Shown: positions 1 through 7,284 of the stretch, in pieces
Position numbering within the stretch: the first letter of the stretch is position 1
Layout of the letters: each line of letters opens with the position of its first letter
DNA from: Xiheimicrobium sp033763395
GTDB lineage: Bacteria > Myxococcota > Myxococcia > Myxococcales > Myxococcaceae
Length of the DNA stretch: 64,000 nucleotides
Direction of reading: 5' to 3'
NCBI GenBank assembly: GCA_033763395.1
Contig: JANRKQ010000093.1
Coordinates: 48,919 to 112,918 of the forward strand
Position numbers and translations under genes: made by a program
The notes under the pieces: model-generated
Seen by the model: only the letters and a program-made list of their open reading frames with translations
The model's database searches: none
Told to the model about the DNA's origin: nothing

Positions 1-1164
1 CTGGTGTTCGAGAAGGTCGACGGCGGCAGCTTTCGGCGGCGCCTCGTCGAGCACGGGCCCCTCGACGACGCGGGCACCTGGGCTCTCTTGCGGCAGGTGG
101 GTGAAGCGCTCGCCGAGGCGCACCGCGGCGGCGTCGTGCACCGCGACATCAAGCCAGAGAACGTCCTCTGGTCGCACGAGGGCTGGCGCGTCACCGACTT
201 CGGCGCGGGCCGCTTCCTCGAGCGCGGCAGCTCGGCGAGCACCATCGTCGGCTCGACCGACTACATCGCTCCCGAGGTCCTCACCGGCAGCGCGTCGTTC
301 GCCTGCGACCAGTTCTCGCTCGGCGCGCTCGGCGTCGAGGCGCGTACGGGGCAGCGCTTCTCGGACGAGACGCGCTCCGCCTTCGTGGTCGACCATCGCG
401 GCGACGTGGGCCTGCCGGGCGTGCTCGCGCAGTTGCTGGCGACGCGCCCGGAGCACCGTTTCCCCACGATGGACGTAGTGGTGGCGCTGGCAGCGCGGCA
501 GACGCTCGAGGGCTACGAGCAGCGGCCCCTTCGAGCGGGCGCGGCGTGGCGCTTCGACGACGTGGTGTCGACCTCGGACGGCCCTGCCCCCCGGAGCCGG
601 CGCGTGCTGGGCGTCGAGCGCTTCGTGCACGCCTTCGACGCCGAGGGCCCGGTGGTGGTGGCGGGGCGTCGGGTGGTGGCCGTGCTCGAGCTGCTCAAGA
701 CGATGTACTCGCTCGTCGAGGGCGACGAGGTGCTCAGCGCGAGCGCGTCGCTCGACGAGACCTGGTGCCGCACCCCGAAGGGCCTGCGCTGCGTCGTCAA
801 GGGAGAGACGGTCGTCGAGGGTCCGTGCGGCGAGGTCGAGCGCCTGGGCCACCAGCGGCTGCTCAGCCTCCAGCCCGACGCGGGGTGCCTCTTCGTCGCG
901 CAGCACGGCGAGCCCGGCGTGCTCTCGGCGGTGCTGGTGGGCAAGCGGCTGTTGACCTCGATGCTGCCCACGCCCGGCCCGGTCTTCGCGCTCGGCTACG
1001 AGGGAGACACGCCGGTCGCCGCGGCCGGCACCATCTCGAGCGGGGTCATCGTCGAGCTCTCTCCGGGTGCCGCGCGGCAGCGCCTCGCGGTGCACCGGTC
1101 CGTCGACACGCTCGCGCTCTCGAGCGCGCCCACGTCCCCGCAGCCTGTCTCAGGAGCCGCATGA
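1..1164 (+). CDS. Ser/Thr protein kinase, 5'-truncated by window edge
   Basis: Hanks-type (PknB-like) serine/threonine kinase. The frame is already open at base 1 (Leu-Val-Phe-Glu, the hinge), so the glycine loop and ATP-binding lysine lie outside the window. Visible motifs are the catalytic loop HRDIKPEN (about residue 47), the magnesium-binding DFG in TDFGAGR, and the APE motif in IAPEVL. The kinase fold ends near residue 170. The remaining 200 or so residues match no domain I recognise and look beta-rich, possibly a sensory or propeller-like module. No membrane helix is visible, so it is probably cytoplasmic. Its stop overlaps the next start (ATGA). It is the first visible gene of a five-gene operon with a PP2C phosphatase and a second kinase, suggesting reversible phosphorylation of a shared target set. 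Confidence 0.93.
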   Translation: MVFEKVDGGSFRRRLVEHGPLDDAGTWALLRQVGEALAEAHRGGVVHRDIKPENVLWSHEGWRVTDFGAGRFLERGSSASTIVGSTDYIAPEVLTGSASFACDQFSLGALGVEARTGQRFSDETRSAFVVDHRGDVGLPGVLAQLLATRPEHRFPTMDVVVALAARQTLEGYEQRPLRAGAAWRFDDVVSTSDGPAPRSRRVLGVERFVHAFDAEGPVVVAGRRVVAVLELLKTMYSLVEGDEVLSASASLDETWCRTPKGLRCVVKGETVVEGPCGEVERLGHQRLLSLQPDAGCLFVAQHGEPGVLSAVLVGKRLLTSMLPTPGPVFALGYEGDTPVAAAGTISSGVIVELSPGAARQRLAVHRSVDTLALSSAPTSPQPVSGAA

Positions 1165-1343
1165 GCCCCATCGACTGGAACGCCCTTCGTGCAGCGCTCG
1201 ACACGCTGGCCGGCCGCAAGAGCGCCGTCATCGCCACGTCGCCACCGCGGGCCGAGCTGCCCCGCTTCGTTCCGCCGCCGCGCGTCGAGCCGTCGACGCC
1301 GGAGCAGCCGCTCGACGAGTTCCGTGAGTTCAAGTGGGAGTGA
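1161..1343 (+). CDS. hypothetical 60-aa protein in kinase operon
   Basis: Small protein of 60 residues starting with the ATG that overlaps the kinase stop codon (ATGA) and ending 7 bases before the next gene, so it sits in a translationally coupled position. It is Pro/Glu-rich towards the C-terminus (PPPRVEPSTPEQP) with an acidic-aromatic end (EFREFKWE). There are no cysteines, signal peptide or membrane segment. I recognise no family. Its reality is supported by the overlap architecture and typical codon use rather than by homology. It may be an adaptor or substrate of the flanking kinases; that role is inference from position only. Confidence 0.6.
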   Translation: MSPIDWNALRAALDTLAGRKSAVIATSPPRAELPRFVPPPRVEPSTPEQPLDEFREFKWE

Positions 1344-1350
1344 GCACGCC

Positions 1351-2175
1351 ATGACCGCCATTCACGTCGCGACCCACCACCCCTCGACGCCCACCGCGCT
1401 CGCTGCGCTCGGCCTCGCGCGCGCGCTCGCCGCCGCGGGGCACCACGTGGTGGTGAGTGACGGGCCACGTCGACAGGCCATCGCCCAGGCGCTGGGCGTC
1501 GACGGTGCCGGTCCACACGAAGTGGCGCCACGGCTCGTGTTCCGCAACGACGGCGAGGCGCTGGCCGACGCGGTGCGCATCGTCGACGTGGGAGCCGAGC
1601 GCACCGGTGAACCCGACAGCCGGCTCCTCTTCGTCTTGCCGGCCCACGCCGACGCGTTGGCGGCGCTCCCGGCCGCCGCGCCAGCCCTCGCGGGTGCTCC
1701 GTGGCTGGGGCTCGTGGTGTGGGACGACGGCAGCGAGCCCGAGCTCGCGCGCCTCGCGGCCACCGAACTGAGCGCGGACGTGCTCGGGCCGGTGCAACGC
1801 GCGGCGCCGGGTGAGCTGCCGCTCGACGTCGACGCCGAGGGGCTCGCGCGCGCTGTGAGTGAGCGCCTGGGCCTCGTGCCGCCCGCACCGACGTCGCTGG
1901 CCGACCTCGCGGGCCTCAGGCTCGGCGGTGAGGCCCCACAGGCCCCTTCGGCCTCGGCGGCGCAGTACACCTTCGTGATGGAAGGGGACGCGCTGAAGGA
2001 CGCCGGCGTCGTCTCCACCGCCGTGGCCACGCCGTCGAAGGCCGCTCCTGCTCCGGCGCTCCGCGGAGCCGCGTCAGCGCCGATTCCGTCGGCGCGTCGC
2101 TTCGGGCTGGCAGCGGTCGTCACGCCCTGGCTGCTGGTCGGGCTGCTCGCGGCCCTCCACCTGGTGAGGAGCTGA
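1351..2175 (+). CDS. ParA/MinD-like membrane protein lacking the P-loop
   Basis: 274-residue protein. Its first 35 residues follow the ParA/MinD pattern (beta-strand, loop, helix with LARALAAAGHHVVVSD), but the Walker A position reads THHPSTPT, with no glycines and no lysine, so nucleotide binding should be lost. A Walker-B-like strand (VRIVDVGAE) and a following strand (RLLFVLPAH) continue the fold. A disordered Ala/Pro region then leads to one C-terminal membrane helix (about residues 250-270, WLLVGLLAALHLV). The topology would be a cytoplasmic domain tethered to the inner membrane. It lies between a kinase and a PP2C phosphatase, 6 bases from the latter. Assignment to the ParA-like fold is my reading of the sequence pattern; the function is unknown. 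Confidence 0.7.
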   Translation: MTAIHVATHHPSTPTALAALGLARALAAAGHHVVVSDGPRRQAIAQALGVDGAGPHEVAPRLVFRNDGEALADAVRIVDVGAERTGEPDSRLLFVLPAHADALAALPAAAPALAGAPWLGLVVWDDGSEPELARLAATELSADVLGPVQRAAPGELPLDVDAEGLARAVSERLGLVPPAPTSLADLAGLRLGGEAPQAPSASAAQYTFVMEGDALKDAGVVSTAVATPSKAAPAPALRGAASAPIPSARRFGLAAVVTPWLLVGLLAALHLVRS

Positions 2176-2181
2176 CGCGCC

Positions 2182-3405
2182 ATGCCCCGTCGCATGTTCC
2201 ACCGCGTCGACGTCGGCCGGGTGCGCCCCCGCAACGAGGACTACGTCTTCGTCGACGAGTCGCTGGGCCTCGCCATCGTCGCAGATGGAGTGGGCGGCCA
2301 CCGGGCCGGAGATCGCGCCGCGCGCCTCGCCGCCGAGGCCTGCGCACAGGCGCTCGTCAACCAGCGGTGGGCCATCGAGTCGGTGCGCCGGGGTGACAAG
2401 CAGGTCGACCGCGAGGACCTCGGGCGCTTCGTGCGGCACGCGCTGAAGGCGGCGTCGAAGCAGATCTACCTCGAGGCGCAGGCCAACCCCGACTGCGCGG
2501 GCATGTCGTCGACGTGCACCCTCTTCCTCGACCTCGGCGCCTTCGGGCTCCTCGCCCACGTCGGAGACTCGCGCGCCTACCTCGTGCGCGACGACGAGGT
2601 GGCGCTCGTCACCACCGACCACGTCGTGGCCACGGTGGCCCAGGGCGACGAGGGGCCGAAGCGGGTGAAGCGCCGGGTGCTTTCGCGCGCCGTAGGCCAT
2701 GCGGCCGACGTCGAGGTGGACGTGTCGTGGGTGACGCTCGAGGCTGGCGACCGGCTGGTGCTCTGCTCAGACGGCCTGTCGGACCTGCTGGCGTCGAACG
2801 CCGAGCTGCCCGAGAGCCTCGAGGCCTTCGGCGCGCAGGCGGCGCCCGAGGTGCTGGTCGACCTCGCCAACACGCGCGGCGGGCGCGACAACATCTCGGT
2901 GGTGGTCGTCGACATCGCCGACGCCCCGCAGGTGCCCTCGACCTGGCCGTCGCTGCGGGAGCAGCTTCACATTCTGCGCGAGCTGCCACCCTTTCAGCGC
3001 TTGTCGTACCTCGAGCTCGAGCTGCTGCGCGCGTCAGCCCGCGTCGACAACGTCGCGCCCGCGGCCATCATCGCCTACCCCGACGAGGAGCCATCGATGG
3101 CCGTCGTCATCAAGGGCACCGTCGAGCTGAACTACGGCTCGGGTGAGGCGCTGCTGGTGGGCCCCGGTGGACTGCTGGGAGAGACGTGCCTCACGCAGAA
3201 CGGCGCCTGGCCGTACGTCGCGCTCGCCCGGGAAGACGTGACGCTGGTGGCGGTGCCGGCGACGGTGGTGCGACACCTGCTCGAGACCCGCCCGCGCGCC
3301 TCGGCCCGCGTGATGTGGGAGTTCCTCTCGGTGATGTCGGCCCGTGCGTCGGACATCGGCCGCAACGCCGCGCACCGGGTGCACCTCGCGCCGGAGGCGT
3401 GGTGA
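2182..3405 (+). CDS. PP2C-family Ser/Thr phosphatase with C-terminal cNMP-binding-like domain
   Basis: 407 residues. The N-terminal half is a bacterial PP2C (PPM/Stp1-like) metal-dependent phosphatase: DVGRVRPRNED (residues 10-20), VADGVGGHRAG (33-43), GMSSTCT, HVGDSRAYL, LCSDGLSDLL (about 195) and RGGRDNISVVVVDI carry the aspartates that bind Mn/Mg. From about residue 265 the sequence has the shape of a cyclic-nucleotide-binding (CAP_ED) beta-roll (VIKGTVELNYGSGEALLVGPGGLLGE), though I do not see the complete phosphate-binding cassette, so ligand binding is uncertain. It is expected to reverse phosphorylation by the flanking kinases, possibly under second-messenger control. The stop overlaps the next ATG (TGATG). 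Confidence 0.93.
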   Translation: MPRRMFHRVDVGRVRPRNEDYVFVDESLGLAIVADGVGGHRAGDRAARLAAEACAQALVNQRWAIESVRRGDKQVDREDLGRFVRHALKAASKQIYLEAQANPDCAGMSSTCTLFLDLGAFGLLAHVGDSRAYLVRDDEVALVTTDHVVATVAQGDEGPKRVKRRVLSRAVGHAADVEVDVSWVTLEAGDRLVLCSDGLSDLLASNAELPESLEAFGAQAAPEVLVDLANTRGGRDNISVVVVDIADAPQVPSTWPSLREQLHILRELPPFQRLSYLELELLRASARVDNVAPAAIIAYPDEEPSMAVVIKGTVELNYGSGEALLVGPGGLLGETCLTQNGAWPYVALAREDVTLVAVPATVVRHLLETRPRASARVMWEFLSVMSARASDIGRNAAHRVHLAPEAW

Positions 3406-5444
3406 TGAGCGCCGCGCTTGCCCGCACCGACGACACGGCGCGCCTCGCTGGCCTGTTGCGCACGCGGCTGGGCGAGGCCGTCGTCGCGGCCCTCGAGGAC
3501 GAATTCGCGGCCTCGAAGCACGGCGCGTTCCTCGACTTCCTCCTCGCGCGGGGCGTGTTGAGCACGGCGCAGGCCCACACCGTGCGCGCGGTGCTGAAGG
3601 GGTACCTCAACGTGCCCGCCGATTCGCTCCTCGCGGATCTGCGGTGGGCGCCGGGCCAGTCAGAGGCGTCGAAGCAGACGCTCCACGGCGCAGCGCCCCT
3701 GCCCGAGCGCGCCACGCCGCTCCCGGTCGGTGAGTTCCGCTCGACGCTGACGCCAGCGCCCCGCGCCGACTCGTTGGCCTCCGTCGTCGGCCGGCTCTCC
3801 GATTCGGGCGTGGTGACGGCGCCACGCGAGGCGAGCACGGCGCGCGAGCCACCTGCGCTCGTGGCGCCGCCGCCATCGTCCTCACCGCTGGGGCGGGGGT
3901 CTCCTCACTTCGGGGAGCCGTCGTCTCCCTCGAGCGTTCACCCGCTCGCGGCGCCGCAACCGGGCGGTCCGTCTCCCGCCGCGCGGCCATCGGCTCCCTC
4001 GAGCGCGCAGTCGGTCGCGGCGGCGCTGGTGGCCGGCTCGGTTTCCCAGCAGCGACCGTCGTCTCCATCGAGCGTGCAGCCAGTCGGGGGCTCGGCGCTC
4101 CTCGCGCGGCCGTCGGCTCCCTCGAGCGCCCAGTCCGTGGCGGCGAACTTCCCGGGCGGATCTGCCGCTCGACCATCGGCGCCCGGCCCGGGCAGCTCGG
4201 CATCGGGAGCGTCGATTCTCGGGGCACCGGGGTTGACGCCAGCGCCACCCGCGCCCTGGCCCCCACCCCGGCCGTCGTCTCCATTCGCGGCGCCCGTCAC
4301 CGGAGCCTTCTCGTCGTCGGTGATGCCGAAGCCATCGGTGGGCGCGCGGCCAGTGCCCCCGTCCGATGGCGCCGCCCCGCCGCCCGTGCGGCCGTCGTCG
4401 CCGGAGTTCGCGCGTCTCCCACGGCCGAGCCCGGGCGGCTCGATGAGCCTCGCAGCCCTCGCTGATGCGCGGCGAGCGCAGCCCGAGCCGGCGCCTCCAC
4501 CGTCTGCGCCAATTCCCCTCACGACGCCTGCGGTCACGCTGCGCGCAGGCCAGTCCCTCGGCCGATACCAACTGCAGGAACTCCTCGGCGAAGGCAGCAC
4601 GGCCCTCACCTTCCGCAGCTTCCACGAGGCGCTCCAGATTCCTGTCGCGCTCAAGGTGTACCGGCCGACCGACCGTGTCGCCCAGGACACCCTGCGCGAG
4701 CGCTTTGTCCGCGAGGCGCGGGTGCTGGCGCGGCTCGATCATTCGCACATCGTCCGGGTGCTCGACGTCGACGAGGCGCAAGGGCTGCCCTTCATCGTCT
4801 TCGAGTACGTCGGCGCGATGTCGATGGACGAGCTGGTGCGCGCCACCGGGCACCTGGGCGTGTCGCGCACGTTACGCATCGGGCGTGACGTCGCTTCGGC
4901 GCTCGGAGCCGCGGCAGAGCACGGGCTGCTGCATCGTGACGTGAAGCCGGCCAACATCCTCGTGCGCAAGGACGGGCTGGTGAAGCTGGCTGACTTCGGG
5001 CTGGCCCACTCGCAGCACGGCGCCCATGAAGGCGGCGGCCTCGTCTACGGGACGCCGGCCTTCATGTCGCCCGAGGCCATCACCACGCCGGGCAGCGTCG
5101 ACGTGCGCTCCGACATGTACAGCCTGGGCTGCACCCTCTTCTTCGCGCTGTCGGGCCAGGCGCCCTACGAGCGGGCGAGCCCCATCGAGACGATGCGCGC
5201 GCAGGTGAGCGAGCCGACGCCGTCGCTGCGTGACGTCCCCCAGCCGGTGGAGGCCCTGGTCCGACGGCTCCTCGCGAAGTCGGCGGCCGAGCGGTTCGCC
5301 ACCTGGCCCGAGGTCGTCGCCGCGTTCGAGGCGCTGAGCCAGGTCGACACGGTCACCCCGAAGCCGGGGGAGCCGATGGCCAGCGCCGGCCGGGGGCTGT
5401 CCACCATCGCGCGGAAGATGAGCGAGCTCTTCAAAGGCCGTTGA
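3405..5444 (+). CDS. Ser/Thr protein kinase with long Pro/Ser-rich linker
   Basis: 679 residues when started at the ATG overlapping the phosphatase stop; an in-frame GTG lies one codon earlier. The N-terminal 80 residues form a compact helical domain I do not recognise. Residues 130-380 are a low-complexity Pro/Ala/Ser linker with degenerate repeats around RPSAPSSAQSVAA. A C-terminal Hanks kinase domain starts near residue 385: LLGEGST glycine loop, VALKVY lysine, HRDVKPAN catalytic loop at 510-517, DFGLA, GTPAFMSPEA. No transmembrane segment or extracellular sensor follows, so it should be cytoplasmic. The last gene of the operon, it converges with and overlaps the next gene by 14 bases. Confidence 0.95.
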   Translation: MSAALARTDDTARLAGLLRTRLGEAVVAALEDEFAASKHGAFLDFLLARGVLSTAQAHTVRAVLKGYLNVPADSLLADLRWAPGQSEASKQTLHGAAPLPERATPLPVGEFRSTLTPAPRADSLASVVGRLSDSGVVTAPREASTAREPPALVAPPPSSSPLGRGSPHFGEPSSPSSVHPLAAPQPGGPSPAARPSAPSSAQSVAAALVAGSVSQQRPSSPSSVQPVGGSALLARPSAPSSAQSVAANFPGGSAARPSAPGPGSSASGASILGAPGLTPAPPAPWPPPRPSSPFAAPVTGAFSSSVMPKPSVGARPVPPSDGAAPPPVRPSSPEFARLPRPSPGGSMSLAALADARRAQPEPAPPPSAPIPLTTPAVTLRAGQSLGRYQLQELLGEGSTALTFRSFHEALQIPVALKVYRPTDRVAQDTLRERFVREARVLARLDHSHIVRVLDVDEAQGLPFIVFEYVGAMSMDELVRATGHLGVSRTLRIGRDVASALGAAAEHGLLHRDVKPANILVRKDGLVKLADFGLAHSQHGAHEGGGLVYGTPAFMSPEAITTPGSVDVRSDMYSLGCTLFFALSGQAPYERASPIETMRAQVSEPTPSLRDVPQPVEALVRRLLAKSAAERFATWPEVVAAFEALSQVDTVTPKPGEPMASAGRGLSTIARKMSELFKGR

Positions 5445-6039
5445 GCCGCCGTTCCTGCACCTCGATTCGCTCGAGTCGAAGACCTCGAGTGCCAGGCCTC
5501 GATGGCTCTTCGGGAGGGACCGGGGGCGGAGGAGCCACAACCCGCGGGTCGGTCTCCTCCGAGCCGCGAGTCGATTGGGCGCCCTCGACGCCGGTCGCCG
5601 CAGGAGGCCCCTCGTCGGGCCACCCAGCGGCCCACGCAGCGAACGCCAGGCCCGCCATCAACCCCAACGTGATGCCCGCCACCGCGGCCCGCCAGAAAGG
5701 CGCCCGTCGAGCCCGCTGCTGGGCCTGCTCGAGCTCGCGCGCGTGGGTGACGTCGGCCGGCTCGAGCTGGAGCGCCCACGGGTACCCGGCTGCCAACACG
5801 GCCTCGACGTAGACGGAGCGACGGCTGCGCCCCTCGAGCGTCTCGCGCCCGAACTGCGCGTCAGCGAGCCGTTGGAGCGCCGCCTCGACGAACGCCGCAC
5901 GGTCCGCCGCCGACGAGACGACCCGGGTGACGGCGGTGCGAACGTCTCCTCCGGCGGTCCACACCGCGTCGAGCTCGGCCACCGGCACCGCCTCGACGGA
6001 CGAAGGGGCCTCGGCAGCCTGGGAGACGACGCGCTCCAT
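5431..6039 (-). CDS. hypothetical single-pass membrane protein
   Basis: 202 residues from the ATG at 6039 (MERVVSQ); the frame extends upstream but without coding character. The first 125 residues are soluble and helical, rich in Val/Ala/Glu, followed by one membrane helix (AGITLGLMAGLAFAAWAAGW) and a Pro/Glu-rich tail. An N-terminal cytoplasmic domain, a helix and a disordered tail resemble anti-sigma-factor or small sensor architecture, but there is no zinc-binding Cys/His motif and I do not assign a family. Its 3' end overlaps the kinase gene tail to tail by 14 bases. Confidence 0.7.
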   Translation of the reverse strand: MERVVSQAAEAPSSVEAVPVAELDAVWTAGGDVRTAVTRVVSSAADRAAFVEAALQRLADAQFGRETLEGRSRRSVYVEAVLAAGYPWALQLEPADVTHARELEQAQQRARRAPFWRAAVAGITLGLMAGLAFAAWAAGWPDEGPPAATGVEGAQSTRGSEETDPRVVAPPPPVPPEEPSRPGTRGLRLERIEVQERRLNGL

Positions 6040-6120
6040 GACGAAGGACACTCTACAGCGCCTGTTCGCTTGCGCTCGCTGTGCTAGGGGCTCGCCACCC
6101 CGAACGACCGGATTCCCGAC

Positions 6121-6657
6121 ATGCGCACCGCCCTCCTCCTCGCCCTCACCGCCTCGTCGCTCGCCCACGCCGAGTTCAAGGCTGCTTTCGTCGACTTCCA
6201 GCGCGCGCTCGTCGAGGTCGACGAAGGCCGCGCCGCCAAGCAGCGCCTGCAGGCCAAGGCCGACGCGAAGAAGAAGGAGCTCGAGAGCGAAGGCGCGTCA
6301 CTCGAGAAGGAAGGCGAGGCCTTCAAGAAGCAGGAAGCGACGATGGACGACAAGGCCCGCCGGGAGCGCTTCGACGCGCTGATGAAGAAGCAGCGCGAGC
6401 TGTCCGAGAAGGTGCAGAAGGCGCAGGCCGAGCTCGCCGACGCCGAGCGCAAGGAGATGAGCTCGATTCTCCCGAAGTTCGAGGCGATTCTGGACGAGAT
6501 CTCGCGCCGCGAGGGCCTGGCGATGGTGTTCGACCGGTCGACCTCGGGCATGGCGTGGGCGCAGCCGTCGCTCGACCTCACCAACGAGCTCATCCGCACG
6601 TACAACTCCCGCAAGGGAGCCGCGCCGAAGCCGGCCGCCGACGCGCCGAAGAAGTGA
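6121..6657 (+). CDS. OmpH/Skp-family periplasmic chaperone
   Basis: 178 residues with a Sec signal peptide (MRTALLLALTASSLAHA), the short strand FKAAFVDFQRAL typical of Skp/OmpH, a long charged coiled coil (about residues 40-115: KKKELESEGASLEKEGEAF and following) and a C-terminal strand-forming part (LAMVFDRSTSGMAWA). Length and layout match the family, trimeric chaperones that hold unfolded outer-membrane proteins in the periplasm. It is not beside bamA or lpxD as in many genomes, so it may be one of several paralogues. The stop overlaps the next start. Confidence 0.88.
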   Translation: MRTALLLALTASSLAHAEFKAAFVDFQRALVEVDEGRAAKQRLQAKADAKKKELESEGASLEKEGEAFKKQEATMDDKARRERFDALMKKQRELSEKVQKAQAELADAERKEMSSILPKFEAILDEISRREGLAMVFDRSTSGMAWAQPSLDLTNELIRTYNSRKGAAPKPAADAPKK

Positions 6658-7283
6658 TGGCGTCGCCGCTGTCGGTCGCCCTCCTCTGGGCGGGTGCCGC
6701 GCTGTGCACGGTGCTGGGCCTGCGCTTTCGGGCGAAGCAGAACGCGGGCGCGCGCGGGGGCCGCATCTCGAACCCGAAGGTGGTGTGGCTCTTCTTCGCC
6801 ATCTGGTTCTGGTTCATCGAGTGCGCGGTGCTGGCCTTCGAGCCGGCGCTGCCCTGGCCGTACCGGGTGATTCTCGGTGCCCAGGCGGCGTCGATGTGGC
6901 TCCGTGGCGTCATCGAGCTCTTCATGCTGCACGTGACGAAGAACTGGCGCCCGCCCATCGGCATCACGCACGACGCGCTGTGCATCGTGACGACGGTGGG
7001 CCTGTCGGCCTGGTTCGGCCCCCGAATGCTCGAGCTCGGCGCGTGGGGACCGTGGGCGCCCGCGCTGGTGGTGCTGGTGGTGGTGAGCCTCGCGGTGGAG
7101 CTGCTCTACGCGGCGCTCTTCTTCCGTGCAGTGGAGGGCAAGACGACGGGTGACGACGGCATCTGGTTCGCCGACCCCGAGAGTGAGCGCTTCCGGCGCA
7201 TCAACCGCATCACCTTCGCGTGCAACACGCCGCAGGTGGTGTTTCAGCTCGCCTTGTTGGTGACGCTGACGGCGAGTGCCTGA
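6657..7283 (+). CDS. hypothetical polytopic membrane protein
   Basis: 208 residues, starting with the ATG that shares its A with the preceding TGA stop, so translationally coupled to the Skp-like gene. Five to six hydrophobic segments are visible (VALLWAGAALCTVLGL, VWLFFAIWFWFIECAVLAF, the ILGAQAASMWLRGVIEL region, ALCIVTTVGLSAWF, ALVVLVVVSLAVELLYAALFF, VVFQLALLVTLTA). No catalytic or transport motif is recognised. Coupling to a periplasmic chaperone hints at an envelope role. It ends one base before the convergent flavoenzyme gene. Confidence 0.8.
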   Translation: MASPLSVALLWAGAALCTVLGLRFRAKQNAGARGGRISNPKVVWLFFAIWFWFIECAVLAFEPALPWPYRVILGAQAASMWLRGVIELFMLHVTKNWRPPIGITHDALCIVTTVGLSAWFGPRMLELGAWGPWAPALVVLVVVSLAVELLYAALFFRAVEGKTTGDDGIWFADPESERFRRINRITFACNTPQVVFQLALLVTLTASA

Positions 7284-7284
7284 C

